From NCBI RefSeq assembly GCF_949987535.1, contig NC_080079.1, positions 6,204,001 to 6,268,000 on the forward strand: 64,000 bases of DNA, read 5' to 3'. Below are positions 21,590-34,072 of this stretch, piece after piece (the first letter of the stretch is position 1; the number at the start of each line of letters is the position of its first letter). Source of the stretch: Balaenoptera acutorostrata (Eukaryota; Chordata; Mammalia; Artiodactyla; Balaenopteridae). The notes beneath the pieces were generated by a model. The model did no database searches. It worked only from the letters and a program-made list of their open reading frames with translations, and was not told where the DNA came from. The position numbers and the translations under genes are program-made.

Positions 21590-22110
21590 AGTTTATTTTA
21601 GGTATTTTAACCTTGTCCACATGTTTTAGCATTATAAAAAAGAGCGGAAACTGGCACATATTAGAATCACCCATAATCCAATAACTCAAGCATAATAATT
21701 GTTATTTTATATGTCCCCTTCAGAACGTTTATATATGTGTATATTACATCATAATGTCAACATGACTTGCATCCTTCTTTTTTTTTAAATATACCATATG
21801 TATGTTGCTGCATAGACCTCCAAACCGTATTCTTTAATGCCTGAGGACTAGTTCATGGAGTGCGTTTGCCGTCTCTTTAAGCCATTCCTCTGTTACTAGG
21901 CATCTAGTTGTGTGTAATTTTTATAATATAAGCTATACTGGGATGAGCATCGTTGTTACACACACCCTGGAGGCCAGCACGCTGTTCCCTTGAGACAAGA
22001 GTCACAGGTTGTACGGTGGGGCTTGGGCCAAAAAGGTTCTGGATGTGTTTTGCCAGATTGCTTTCCACGGGGCTCTGTGAGTCCGTGCTCCAGTGACGCG
22101 GACGGCCTGT
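21590..22110 (-). repeat. Ancient LINE 3' fragment, antisense
   Basis: CACCCATAATCCAATAACTC, TACTGGGATGAGCATCGTTG and TGCCAGATTGCTTTCCACGG follow the order of the reverse complement of old LINE 3' ends (a 'small motif of moving atoms' phrase set seen in many mammalian copies). Strongly diverged; the family is not named. Confidence 0.45.
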
Positions 22111-22724
22111 GTTGCATTGCATAAAGGGGTGGCATCAGAATGTGTTCCCGAAGCCTCTGGGCCTCAGTGGCCTGCTAGAGATGCTTGATCAGAGCTGCTG
22201 CTTTCCCTGCCTTGAGGCACTGATCACAGGAAGTCTCACCCATGAACCAGCAGGTGCCCCGGGGCGAGAGCCTGAGGATGCTCTCAGGGGCGGATGCTGC
22301 TAGACTTGCCTCTGGGAAGGAGCGGCTCCCTAACACGCGACAGTCATTCGTGTCCTTTCTGACTGCTCGGGCCGGGTGAGGCTTTCAAAGCCAGTTGTTT
22401 TATAAGTGAAACATTCATAACTTTGGACCAGTCCTTAGCATCATGGAGGAAGGGAAGATACTAAGGGCTGCCAGGTTTAACAAATACAAATATGGACACC
22501 CACTTAAACTTGAACTTCAGATAAAGAATAATCTTTTATATAAATAGGTCTCAAATATTGCATGAGACATACTTATGCTAAAAAAAAAAAAAAAAGATTC
22601 ATTGTTTGTCTGAAAGTCAAACTTAACTGGGTGTCCTGCATTTTATCGGGCAGTCCCGTCCAGGTGTAATGAACATGGCCCAGCGCCCTCATTCAGGGTG
22701 AGATCTTAGAGGGGTGATTGATGC
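22111..22724. other. No recognisable feature; A15 run
   Basis: Only a 15-base A run near 22581-22595 stands out. The rest is unclassified. Confidence 0.5.
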
Positions 22725-22835
22725 CCCCAGCCACTGTTTCCTTAGCTGGACGAGGACATTAGCATCGCACTTACCTTAAGAGAGTGTTGTAAAGTGCTTG
22801 GAACTAGCAAGTCCTCAATAAATATTTACTACTGC
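22725..22835 (+). repeat. MIR SINE 3' part
   Basis: GTTTCCTTAGCTGGACGAGG, GTGTTGTAAAGTGCTTGGAA and CCTCAATAAATATTTACTAC are in the MIR 3' order. Confidence 0.75.
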
Positions 22836-23944
22836 AGTTAGAGTCTCAAAAAGAACCCAGTTCTTTAGAGTTCATGAACTCCAGGCATATTTCAGGTAGC
22901 TGTACAGAGACACAGTCTGTTTCCTCTGAAGGGTGGAAGATCCCTAGTAGTTGACTGACTCTGCGAGTGTCTCCCAAAGGAGACCCATTAACGGCCCGAG
23001 CACAGGCGTGGTCTCTTTCAAGGTTCAGACACAACCCACTGGTAGCATGCTGTTTATTACCGTGGTGAATTCCAGATTTATCCAGCTCCTGTCTCTCCAT
23101 TGTTCACCTTATTTCCAATTCCCAGTGGCCTAGTTTTGACAAATGTGATCCAGGTCAATGCCCATTGATTATCTAATTCAAAGCCAAACACCTATTTCCT
23201 ATTTTCCCTACAAACTGACAAAAACTTTTCAATTACCCAGAGTTGTCTGGTACTAGCAAAGAAAAAAGAGTCGATCAAAAAATGTTTTTTAATAGGTGGA
23301 GTTTATTAATGTAGCAAACCTGTTAAATTGACAGTTGAACTGACATCACCAAAATTTACTGATCGTCTCACAGAACCCAAAGGTACACGAGAAAAGATGA
23401 TTTCTAGACAGTGATGGTTTGTCTTTTTCTATCATAAGCGACTATATTTGACTAAGGCCAAGCAGCCGTGAGGATTTTCACCAGACCTCTCTGAGCTGTT
23501 AAAATATAGTATCGTAGTAACACTTACAGTTGGATTTATGGACATTCCTTTTCTCTGTAAAACATGGACGCTTTATAGCTCTGCCAATCTTAAGAAAAAG
23601 AAAGAAAAAAAGAAAAGACCATTGGTATCCATGCTTCACAGAGCTAAAGAGATGCGTATACATCCAGATTAGCGAGGGCTTCCAGCGTGCCCCGGGGAGG
23701 AATGGCATGGGTACCGCGGTCCTGTGGCTGCCATGGTGACGGTTCCGTCTGAGCAGCTCCTCAAAGGAATCACCGGGATGGCCACGCAGGGCACAGAGGA
23801 CAAGGCACACAGGCCCTGAGCTCAAAGGTACAGGGTCATCACAACATGGCATTTGAGTTAAAAATCCTTTGGAAGGCTTGAAGCCATGGGTTGGCTTTTG
23901 GTTTTGTACTTTTTCTTTCAAGGGCAACCCCAAAGAGGCTAAGC
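22836..23944. other. No recognisable feature
   Basis: A 169-codon antisense open frame (23499-24008) is domain-less, includes low-complexity F/L residues from an A-rich stretch at 23595-23620, and runs into a MIR. Not a gene on this evidence. Confidence 0.45.
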
Positions 23945-24165
23945 CATGCGGGTTGCACAGTAGTGGAGGAAAGTGCATGGGTTCTGGGGCTTCCATACCA
24001 GCTACCACATCTGGGCCCCGTTACTGACTGCCTGCAACCTCTGCATCTCATCTTCCTCACCTGTATATTTGGGGTAACATTTCCTGCAGGATTGGCAGGA
24101 TTGACTATGATGTCTATAGAGCATCTGGCACAAGGGCCGGCATGGAACAAGCGTGCAGTTGATGG
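23945..24165 (+). repeat. MIR SINE
   Basis: Near-complete MIR: GGAGGAAAGTGCATGGGTTC, ACTGACTGCCTGCAACCTCT, CTCATCTTCCTCACCTGTAT, GCATCTGGCACAAGG in sense order. Confidence 0.75.
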
Positions 24166-24589
24166 GAAACATTGATGTCAATGTTACCGCAAATACCCAA
24201 ACTACTTGCTGTCAGTCATAACCCCCAACCATCTCTACAGATCCTCACCTGGCAGCTGCCACGCTCATCCTGATGACACATGAAAAATGGGATTGAGCGG
24301 TACATTCTCCCTTTGCAGGGTTTGTTCCTAAGGTTGGCTTTTGTGTGCAGTCACGTGTCACGTGAGGGTATTGCTTGAACAGAGGAAAACAAAGCAGGCA
24401 CAGATCCAGTGCAGTGGGGTGAATGGGCCAGGGCTCCACCGAGGCAGCCCGACTGCCTGGTGGCCTTCATGCCCCACTGCCCACAGAACCCATTCCTGGA
24501 CCCTTTCACAGAGCCTGAGCGTTTTCTCGTCTGTTCTGCCTCGGCCCTTCTAACAGACCCAAAGCACCAAGATGCCACAGTGAGTCTGC
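24166..24589. other. No recognisable feature
   Basis: Nothing nameable. Short overlapping frames only. Confidence 0.5.
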
Positions 24590-24735
24590 CGGGAAGAGCC
24601 CGTGCTGTGGGGTCAGCTCTAAGCCCAGCTCTTCCATTTACCAGCCAGGTGACCTTGCAGGAGCCTGTGTTTTCCTGTGTGTAAGAAGGGGACGATAATA
24701 CCTACCTCGGTGGGTAAATGTGGAGTTAGGCAGAT
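24590..24735 (+). repeat. MIR SINE
   Basis: CTAAGCCCAGCTCTTCCATT, ACCAGCCAGGTGACCTTGCA and GGACGATAATACCTACCTCG are MIR core phrases in sense order. Confidence 0.75.
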
Positions 24736-27259
24736 GGCGTCGTTAGGGCGTCTGTGTGTCCAGGTTTGCCTGGTACAGCCTGGTCTGTGCCTGTTGTCAG
24801 GTCACGGTTACTAACTGTGTCCCTTTTCACTGTCAAAGGTGTCCCAGTTCGGACGATGGCCACCTTAAATGTACAGATAGCCAACAACTGTGTTTGCTTT
24901 GGTTGTTGATGATTGATGATTATATCGTAATAGCGTCACTGTGACGGCTGGCAGCTCAGTGGGACTGAATTACATAAAACCAAAAAAAAATTTCTTATGT
25001 CTCCATGCAATTAAAAGCTTCTGATTTTTCTCATTAGAAAACATCATAATTTATATGCATCAAAAATGTGCCAAATACATAAGCTTTTCCTACTTCTCTC
25101 TGATGGCTTCATAGATTTAGGGTGTTTTTCTTCCTATAGAAACCTATGGGACTGATTATTTTTTCTCAATAACATTTGCCCCCCTGCTGGATAAACTTTC
25201 ATTCATTTTTTCAAAGATCACATGCATTTAGGATGTTCATTAGGTAACTAAAGTTTAGCTTTTTAATAGTCATTATTGTAGAAGTGCATTCATCTTACTC
25301 AGCCTTCTCCATTGTAAAAGATATTTTCACTTACTCTGATTGTTTTATTAATTAAGCTTCTCTAATGTATAAGGGTTTGTTTGCTACTATCCCCAGTTCT
25401 TGAGCTCAGAGTCTGAAAGTTGAGCACCAAGAGAACAGAGGGAAACAGAAACATCTCAATTGTGACATGGGATTTCAGGAGAAACCACAATATATGAAAA
25501 GTTCCAGGGAAGAGGCTCCAAAGACTAAAGGTTCAAGGTGTGGATGGGGATGCAGATCTGGAACCCCTTTCGGAGCCTCTCAAGGATCATCTTTCAAAAT
25601 CTGGAATTCTCTCTTTGGCCCCAGGCAGTGTCCTCTGGCCGTCTGCCAGGGTCACCCTGGCAGCCTGGCTGGGTTCCAGGAAGGGACGAGGCTGCCTCCC
25701 TGACCTATTAAGCCCTTTAGTTTTTTGATATATGTTCAACATTCCGAATGGTCAAAACCAAAGGCATCATTAATAAAGGATGAGTCTGAAGAAACATTTG
25801 AAGTGATGTGATACATTTCACATTACGGTAGAAGGAGAAGACTTATAGTCTTGGAAGATAAGCCCTTTTCCTGGAGTTACTCAGGCCTAACAGTTTCTTG
25901 AGGCTGAAACAAAAGGTCTATCACAAGTTGTGATTTATGTAGAAAGTTCTGATGGAATACATCTTGTTAGAGGCGAAAATGAGAGCTTTCGAGTTTGGTC
26001 CAGTTACGAAACAAATGGCTCAGCCTCCGCAAGCTGACTGCTGCTTGCGTGGAGTTTGTTTTTTAATCTTTATGGGAATTCTTTTAACTTCGGAGTGAGC
26101 TGTACAGTTACAGGAAAGGCTGTAGCTTGTTCTCATTGGGTAGAGCCAAGCTTTATCTCCCCAGCTCTATCGAATACTGGGGGCATGGAGTGAAGACTGG
26201 AATCCTTGGCAGGACACGTGAAGACACATCTGGACAGGACACGTCAGTGCATCATTTGGGGAGTTTCACCATCTTCTCTCTAATCATTCAAATCCTTTTC
26301 AAAGAAGCAAGCTGTGAGCAGACATTCTTCACAGCAAATGGCACAGGAAGAATGCAAAAGGGAGAACAAAAGGGTGAAATCCTTTTGCGGTCATTGCCGT
26401 CTGAGGATCTAGGGGTCACATCAAAGGCAATAATGCAGACGTCCTGAAGGAACATCAGCAAGAGAACTTCAGCCAGAAAACCAGGGCGGTTCGTGAGCTC
26501 TCAGTAGTTAAATCAGTGACATGTTCAAGGATCGGGTGACCTTCGGCCAGCATACCTGACTTTTTGTACCGTTTACACAAGCCTTCGAGCTGTGGTTACG
26601 CCAGAGTGACTGGTAGACGGTTTGCTCGTGTGTCACTAACACACACTCTGCTTTTGAGAAATGGACTGCTTTTCACTGTGGGCTGGAGTTTCGCATTGGT
26701 GCGCTCCTCAGGCAGCTCGGTGCCTCTGATGGGTATCCGTCTCTCTCCTGCACCTTTCCTGGTTGCTCGTGCCCTCGATTTACCCGCTGTGTGTCCACTG
26801 TACGTAACACCTCCCCTCACAGCCCCAGGGCTTTAGCCGACCACCTCTCCCCCCTAATTCCCTGAGGAGCCCCAGTGTCACTGGCTTCATCCTGTGCTGC
26901 GGTGTCAGGCGGCCCTGAACTGAACTGCTCACTCCTCGGGGGAGAGCCCTGTCCTGTGATCTCCCCACGGAGTTAACACAGGTTTAAACCCAGAGTCGTT
27001 GGAAGGAGAAGGGAGGGGCAAGAGGAAGGAGAAACACAGTGTGGGGTTGTCCCAGAGCCGGCATACTACAGACCCCTTCGCCTTCCTGCCAGCGGTGCCC
27101 GTGGTGGTGTCATCCCTATGTCCCCCTGGGGAGGCTGAGGACCAGAAAGGGGAGGGTCCCATTCCAGGGAGTTGGCTATTCCGGGGCCGAAAGCGGCCTA
27201 GGCATGGCCCCCAGCCTTCAACTATGTGGAGTCATTATGAAAGTCATGGGCACGCATCT
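24736..27259. other. Long repeat-poor interval, nothing recognised
   Basis: About 2.5 kb without a repeat or gene I can name; AT-rich at 24960-25400 and GC-richer at 26700-27200. Short frames overlap on both strands. Confidence 0.45.
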
Positions 27260-27530
27260 CAAACACATTTGCTCCTCTCAGTGGCCCTATTTCTTTATTT
27301 TTAAAACTTGTACTGCCTTTTTTTTTTTTTTAAGTAACGAATGCAAAAAGAAACTCTATCACTACAAAAGGGATTTGTGAATTAGCAAATCTTCTTCTGA
27401 CCCCCTACTCTCAGACCCTCCAGAACCTTCTCCAGGAGGCAGGTTTCCAGTGCCCTGTATCCATTCCAGAGATAATCCACGCGCACAGTCACGTGTCTAC
27501 ATGGTGCTACTGCTGATGATAACGATGAAG
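27260..27530. repeat. Possible ancient LINE 3' fragment
   Basis: A T14 run near 27319-27332, then CCCCCTACTCTCAGACCCTC, GAACCTTCTCCAGGAGGCAG and CCATTCCAGAGATAATCCAC resemble the order seen in old LINE 3' regions. Weak. Confidence 0.35.
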
Positions 27531-27534
27531 ACAG

Positions 27535-27748
27535 GTCAAGAATAGTAGCAGATACTTCTGCAAGGTTTACTGTGTGTCAGGTGCCATTCTAACTGCTGCA
27601 CAAGTATCTTCTCACTGAGACACCTCATAGCAACCCTCCAAGGTGGGAACTCTTACCATCCCCCCATTTTAGATGAGGAAACAGCGGAGGGAGTCGCTCT
27701 CCTGAGTCATGCAGCTCACGCAGGGCAGAGCTGGGACGTGACCACTTG
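27535..27748 (-). repeat. MIR SINE, antisense
   Basis: GTTTACTGTGTGTCAGGTGC, ACACCTCATAGCAACCCTCC, CCATTTTAGATGAGGAAACA and GGGCAGAGCTGGGACGTGAC give a clear reversed MIR. Confidence 0.85.
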
Positions 27749-28839
27749 GTGCTGGTCCTTCGGCATCGGCTTCGTGCCCTTATCTGCGGGCAGCCCCTCC
27801 CTCCCAGCCACAGGCTTCTACCTCATGGCTTTAATGGCCGTACAGAATGCCGTGTGTTGGTCAACCCTAGTTTGTCTGACCAGCTTGTTATCGATGGGCA
27901 TTTCAGTTGTTTCCAGTCTTCTAAATTCACCATATTTTTCAAGTGATTTATTGGGTCAAGTCATAAAATTGGACTTTTGTAGTCACTATGCTATTTTCCC
28001 AAGAGTAGTAACGAGACACTTGTAAGCTGCTTATCACTGAACGTGGAATTCACCTCAGTTCACAAAGCTGGATTTTTAAAGAAGGAACCTGTTTCAGTTT
28101 GCTTTTACGATATCATGGCAAGTCAAGGCGACACATGGTCTCCACTTTGAAGGGATAAGCCATGGAGAGTTCATTCCAGCCTTCGGCATGGAAACCTTTA
28201 AGAACATTGTTGAAACATGTTCCTGGTGACCTGCTTCCATCTGAATGCTTCTGACATCCTGGGAGCTCTTCAAAATATGGATTATCAAGCACAACAATAA
28301 TTAGTTTTAGTCACATGGCGATTCAATATTAAGAATAAATATTCAGTCTTATGTCGGTGGGTTATTTAGCCTGTGCATATTTTTATCCTCAGCAGTTATT
28401 CTGCAACCCTCATAGAGAAAATGTTTGAGGGCGTTCTGTGGGCGCCTTATGTATTTCAATGAGTTGGTAAGTCTCGTTTGCAAAGTCCTGTGGAAACAAA
28501 TGTTTGATCAATTACTGGCTGACTTGCTTCTGCCTGAGACACTCACTCAAGAATCTTCAATGTACAACAGAATCCCTCCCCCTGTTCAGTCTGAGCATCT
28601 TCTCTGAACTGTCCTAGTCTGAAATTAGATAAAGGAAGTGTGTTCTTTTTCAAGAACAAAGCATATACACATTACATCGTATACAATTTATTTACTGTCA
28701 AATGAAAGAAGATAACCTATAACATTTTATCGTTTATAAAATTCTGGTTTATAATACCTCTGCCAGAACACAAATGTTTCCATATTTAGTGGATCTCTGA
28801 GCTTAGCCTGCCTCTAAAATAATGGGTACATTTCTTCTC
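27749..28839. other. No recognisable feature
   Basis: AT-rich with no nameable repeat or gene. Confidence 0.5.
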
Positions 28840-29056
28840 TAAATATTTATTGAACACCTATTATCTGCTGGACATTTGGGGAGAAAAATGATGGACAACA
28901 TATGAATCTTGTAGAGCTTTGAAGGGTGGGGGATAAGATCTGACATGTATTTTTAAAAAGATCCCTCCCACAACTCTATGAATATACTAAACAACTGTTC
29001 AAGGGGGCACATTTTATGGTATGTGAATTATATCTCAATAATGCTATTACTAAAAC
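28840..29056 (+). repeat. Short L2-like piece plus old L1 3' tail
   Basis: TATTTATTGAACACCTATTA is a common 3' LINE/SINE phrase. GGTATGTGAATTATATCTCA followed by ATAATG resembles an old L1 3' end. Both are short and diverged. Confidence 0.4.
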
Positions 29057-30000
29057 AAATCCCTCTTGGGTGCATAAGGGAAAATACGCACAAAGCAGCT
29101 GATGGGACTGAGCTCAGAGGTCCAAATGCATCCTTGGGTATTTGGTCATGACCAAAGAGGAAAGGTCCTTTGCCTACTATTGCAATAAAATGGAAAAGAA
29201 TTGATCCCTCCATAATCAAAGCAATCTTTTAATTAAGTTCCAAAGAATCCAAATGCTTATGATTAAGAGATGCTATATCATCTGTAAAATTAGATGAGCA
29301 AAGCTAGAGTGAGGTCTAGTAATACATGTGAAACCAAGACAGCCCAGTTTTCTTCATATATACAGGAGAGAATTGATTGGCCCAAATAATAAAAAGAGGA
29401 AAGAACAGCTGCCACTTAACTGGCCATCATTAATTTTATTTGCTTCTGGAAATTGTGAACAAAAGATGAACTGTTTTATCAAGAGAAGTTTACCTTAATT
29501 TTATATAAAGCTGGGGGTGGGATACATGTGTGTTCAGAATATACCTTTTATTCCTCGGTTCAAGATAAAGTTGATAGAATTTAGTCCCTTGGAAAACAGC
29601 ACCATCCTGATCATTATTAGAAAAAAAAAAATCATTATTTTTTTCAAAATTCTAATTAATGAACCCGAGCTGTGTTGCTTCAGTACTGATACCACATACT
29701 CAATGAATTTTCATATCTGTGTGTGAAACATTTTTTCAAGTCTGTGGATGAGCACGCATAAAAGAGGAGAAAAGTTCTCATTTGGAAAATAGGCATCTAT
29801 GCCTGAATCTTAATCAGCATCATCGTACCTGCCATTGTGATGCATGGCCAGACTGCTGAGCTGGCTAGGAGCTCATGGAACCCATGTTCCATCTCCTAGG
29901 GCAAGGATTAAGCCCCAAGGAACTCCTTTTTCCGTTCCTGGCACTTAAATTCTGCATTCCATCCTGGACTTCACGACTGCTTCAGCCCAAGAGTATTATT
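29057..30000. other. AT-rich, nothing recognised
   Basis: No repeat or gene recognised. Several short frames are due to AT-rich composition. Confidence 0.5.
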
Positions 30001-30450
30001 TTGTCTGGTTTGTTTCAAGTAACAGAAATACCAACTCAAAATAGCTTATGCACAAAGGGTGTCCATCAGTTCACGCAGTCTCCCTCGGTCTGTGCTTTCG
30101 TCTTTGTGGGCTTCAGTAGCCATCTGCATCTGTCCACAGGAACCACGGATGGCATTTAGCGGGGGCCAGGGTCACGTGGTCTTAGGTTCCCTCTCCTTTG
30201 AGACTATGCGAACTCTCTTTCCCAGTCTCCGTGACCATCTCTACGGAAGGAAGAAGAGCCTAAGTGAGGCACCCATCCCTTGAAGACCAATCACAGAGCT
30301 CAGGAGGGTGGGTACCTGCCTGACTAGCCTGGGGAACGTGCCCCAAGTCGGGTGTGCATGTAGCCCCACATGGCCTATCAACCTTTGGCCAGAAGATAAG
30401 TTAACCAACCCATCTCACCCCACAAACAATGGTGGAGGGGGAACCAGAAC
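30001..30450 (+). repeat. Ancient interspersed repeat, same family as 36440
   Basis: TTCAAGTAACAGAAATACCA and ACTCAAAATAGC open the segment, and GAAGACCAATCACAGAGCTC follows about 260 bp later. The same two landmarks, in the same order, occur at 36465 and about 36788, indicating one repeat family. I remember these phrases from mammalian repeats but cannot name the family safely. Confidence 0.5.
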
Positions 30451-30999
30451 ACAGCAATAGACCCTCCCATTGTGAAAGGAGCAGAGGAGGAAACACACTT
30501 CAGGCAGGTTTAGATGCCATTATATGATACCACAGGGATGGGTTCTCTCACCTGGCCAGTGTCCCTTCGGGGGAATCGGCTCCGTCTTCATTCTCTCCGT
30601 AGCATCCCCTCTGGCAGCTCACGTGCGCCCCGTGTGGTTGCAGATGGCAAATGCAGATGCCCCTCTTGCCGGCCTCACACTGTGATACCACATCCCCCAA
30701 GCAGGGGAAGGGAGGAAGCGCCTTGGTCACACTGGCCTGAGGAAGACCAAGACCCCATTGCTGGTGGAGTTGACTCCACCAAACCACAAAGACTGAGGAT
30801 GGGAAAAGGGCAGGTAGGCAATGGAAAATATCGGGACTGCTGGCCAGAAACAGGGACCAAAGGACCACCTACCTGGAAGCCACCCATGTATGTCCCCACC
30901 TCCCTTCCATGATTTCCCAGGCTGTCAGAGCTCTCAGGGTCTTCCTCCTTCCCTAGTGATCTACCCCAATGTCCAGAAAAGCCCTGACTCAGGATCAAC
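30451..30999. other. Unclassified, possible continuation of the repeat
   Basis: A 132-codon plus frame (30514-30912) has no domain. GGGAAAAGGGCAGGTAGGCA near 30802 may be the repeat's 3' end. Not called as a gene. Confidence 0.35.
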
Positions 31000-31310
31000 C
31001 CCGTCCTCTGCACCCTCCCTCTGCCGCCCTCAGTGCAGGGCAATCTCTCCTCCCGGTCTAGGTACCCCCATGTCATCCCTGGATCGCTGGTGACCATCCT
31101 CATGTCGTCCTCCCCATCTCCCACACCAGTCATTTCAAACCTTTATCTCCTCCACCACCTTCTTCATGTGACTCGTCTATTCAACCTTTAGTAGAGACTC
31201 ACCTGCACATCCTGTCAGCCTGAACGTCTTCTGGGATGTTCCCCCTCCCCCTCCCCACTGGGTCACACTTGGCTCTTTCCCATCTGACATCTGGCATGCC
31301 GTGCGGTCAT
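31000..31310 (+). repeat. Possible L2 fragment
   Basis: CT-rich text with CATCCTGTCAGCCTGAACGT and CTGACATCTGGCATGCC resembles L2 composition. Weak. Confidence 0.25.
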
Positions 31311-31385
31311 TAGCTGGGACCTGCTGGAGCAAGGTGACTCAGTGGGGCCGGCACCCAGGGAGGGGGAAGGAGTTGCTGTAGGGCT

Positions 31386-31436
31386 GTCTCTCTCTCTCTG
31401 TAGTGCTCTCTCTCTGTCTCTCTCTCTCTGTAGCTA

Positions 31437-31496
<60 letters not shown>
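31386..31496. repeat. (CT)n microsatellite, 111 bp
   Basis: Nearly pure CT dinucleotides interrupted by three GTAG/GTCT-type variants near 31400, 31415 and 31430 and one TTT near 31461. The last 35 bases are pure. Pure tracts such as this are often length-polymorphic and can adopt triplex (H-DNA) structure. Confidence 0.95.
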
Positions 31497-31498
<2 letters not shown>

Positions 31499-33366
31499 GC
31501 TGAGCACTTGAGAGTAAAATGCAATAATGTTTGTAAAGCTCCCAGCGCAGCCCCTGGCGCAGAGCAAAGCATCAGTCAACAGAATGTCTTGTGCCATTTC
31601 TGGAAGGATGAAATGGAGTTCACGAGGCAGAGATGAAGGATGGACTTTCCCCATAGAGGGTCAGCTCAGGAGGAGGTCAGGGACGTGGATGCGCCTGGCG
31701 GGTGGGGGGAAGACAGGACATTCCGTAATCAAGTTCTCTGTAGTCCCCAGAGAATCAAACGTGTGAATTAACTTAGTGTCTGAAGACTCCCAAGATATAG
31801 TTATGTGATCCTGCATTAATAAAAGCATTAAGGAGGAAAGTTATACCTGTGTGCTATTTTTAGGAGAATATGCCCCAGTGAAGTTGAATGCTCACTAGGA
31901 TAATCAGCTATACTTTGAACTTTTATGGGTCCAGACCCCTAAATCTGTTGAGTCACATGTTCTGCTATTGAGCTCAATGCTGTTGGACTGGGAGTTATAG
32001 TAAAGAAAGAATAAAAAGCTTCTTGCGTTATTAAATCTTTCTTGGGTCTTCTATGGCTTAAAGCCTTTATCCAGTGTGATGGTATAGTCCTTGCTTTGTC
32101 TTCCTCTTCCTGCAAACTTCTTGAACAGATGTTGACAGAATGCAGCTGAAATACCTGGATTATTTTGATAATCATGCGAGCAGTGTCTCAAACGCTACAG
32201 TTTATAAAATCTGACTGTTGCATTTGTCACAATGAAAGCATGACAATATCATCATATCATGGTGACAAATCCTAATAAATTCTACATGACAATAGGAGAC
32301 CTCAGTCATTTATTTTATCACCATCAATTACCCTTGTGAATTCTAGACAATAGTCACTGCTTAAGGCAGTTTTGTCTTTTGTGCCAAGACAAGAAAGGGA
32401 AGAGCCCTGTCAATCAGGTAATTTTTATTCATTTTTATCAGTTTGGAACCATTTCCATGTCCAACAGAATTTTACAGAGGTGTCTAAAGAAATTTATACC
32501 CCGGGAGGCGACCAGAATAAAGATTTCAGAAGCTGCATTGTCTTTTCACCCTCTTCATCAAGGTGTGAACGGTCTACATTTTCTGGAAGTAGCCATGAGA
32601 AGTAATTAAAGAATGAAAAATGTAGCTCCTGTGTTGATAGGATTTGGGTTCCTTGCCAGAATTCCCGACTGTGAACTGACAATGTTCTTGCCTTCAGAAT
32701 TCCTCCTTTCATTGCTCTCACCGGTCTCAATTTTGACAGCAGTATAATGAGTAATAGAAAAGTTGTTCATTAATTCTTGAAAAGAAATGTCTGTCATTTG
32801 ACAATTCTCAGAGAATAATCTTATGACAAAAAGTTGGCACATAATCAAGAAAAAGCTCACTTGGTGTTGGCTAGGGGAAGTGATCACCAAAAAGTCATAG
32901 GAAGTAACAGGAAAAAATATCTCTTCTCTTTTTCTTCCCCTGCAGTACAAGAGTTCTGATGGATACGATTCAAAGAAGTTTACTCACCCGCTGGGTTTCG
33001 TAGCCTTTTCTTGCTACAGTCAAAAGATTGTTTTAACTGGGATGCTTAGACTGTTCTTTTTTTCTGCTCAGTCTTCCTAGGTTGTGAACTGCTGGTTTCT
33101 TCCAACTGCATTTTGAGGTGTTGATTTTGTCCCACAATGAACATGTGGTCTATTTCCTGTTGGCTAATCACCCATCCTTGAAAAGCAAACTTAAATCCTA
33201 TTTGATTTCTTTCTCTTTACTTAGTACCTTTGTTAAGAACTCTCTGTATGGTGTGCCTTTCTTGTGGCCCCCACATTTATTTGTTTGTTGGACACAATTA
33301 CATATGAATCTTCAGGAGCTCTGAGCGCCATCCAGCCAACCAAGAATGAGAGGCTGACGAAGTTAG
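31497..33366. other. No recognisable feature
   Basis: 1.9 kb of AT-rich, unclassified sequence without a supported reading frame. Confidence 0.5.
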
Positions 33367-33367
33367 A

Positions 33368-33801
33368 AAAGGTTTCTGAACCTCAGCCCTATTGACTTTT
33401 GTGGAAAAGGGGAAGATTCTTTGCAGAGGGGAGCTGTCCTGTGTATTATGGGATGTTTAGCAGCATTCCTGGCCTCTACCCACGATCTGCCCCATAAGTT
33501 GTGACAACCAAAAATGTCTCCAAATTCAGTTGACCCTCGAACAACACAGGGCTTAGGGCCGCTGACCCCCGCCCCATGCAGTTGAAAATCCATGTATAAC
33601 TTTATAGTTGGCCCTCGGTATCCACGGTTATGCATCTACGGTTTCAACCACCTATGGACCGTACAGTACCGTAGCACATATTTATTGAAAAAGAATCCAC
33701 GTATAAGTGGACTTGCTCAGTTCAAACCCACGTTGTTCAAGGGTCCGCTGTATTTCCGTTGCCGTCTGTGGGGCAAAATCACCCCCAGTTTAGCACCAGT
33801 G
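33368..33801 (-). mobile_element. MER20-like hAT-Charlie element, split by a Tigger-like element
   Basis: The left part 33368-33526 reads GGTTTCTGAACCTCAGCCCT, GGATGTTTAGCAGCATTCCT, GGCCTCTACCC and GTTGTGACAACCAAAAATGT, the reverse complement of the hAT-Charlie MITE I know as MER20. The right part 33753-33801 resumes with GGGGCAAAATCACCCCCAGT, the expected far end. The gap is exactly the Tigger-like insertion. Confidence 0.8.
33527..33750. mobile_element. Tigger-like (pogo/TcMar) non-autonomous DNA transposon
   Basis: Starts CAGTTGACCCTCGAACAACA and ends TTGTTCAAGGGTCCGCTG; the two form inverted repeats of about 20 bases. The middle reads GGCCCTCGGTATCCACGG, typical of the second kind of Tigger-related end, so the element appears to be a composite. 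The right flank begins TA (33751-33752) and the left has TT in place of TA, one substitution from a Tc1/mariner TA duplication. Confidence 0.8.
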
Positions 33802-33921
33802 ATTTTTAAATTAAGGAACTTTTATGGCAGCTTCTTCAGATTCTCCAGGGATCTCCTTCCCTTATCTCAGTCAGTAGAAGAATTTCTTCGTCAGAGGAGC
33901 AAATCAAGAAACACAAAGTTC

Positions 33922-34064
33922 GGGAGTTCCCTGGTGGCCTAGTGGTTAGGATTCTGGACTTTCACTGCCATGGCCCTGGTTTAATCCCTGGTCTGGGAAC
34001 TGACATCCCACAAGCTGCACGGTGCAGCCAACAGGAAAAAAGAAAAAGAAAGAAAGAAAAAACT
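33922..34064 (+). mobile_element. Short CHR-type SINE
   Basis: GGGAGTTCCCTGGTGGCCTA starts a tRNA-derived head with a partly decayed B box (GGTTTAATCCCTGG near 33979). The tail is A/G-rich (AAAGAAAAAGAAAGAAAG). Flanks ACAAAGTT at 33913-33920 and 34065-34072 match; extending left, AAACACAAAGTT versus AAACTACAAAGTT differ by one inserted base. Shorter than the other CHR SINEs, as in the CHRS-like variants. Confidence 0.88.
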
Positions 34065-34072
34065 ACAAAGTT

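Noticed and set aside
31310..31654. Arg-Glu repeat protein on the minus strand
   Set aside because: Translation of the (CT)n microsatellite.
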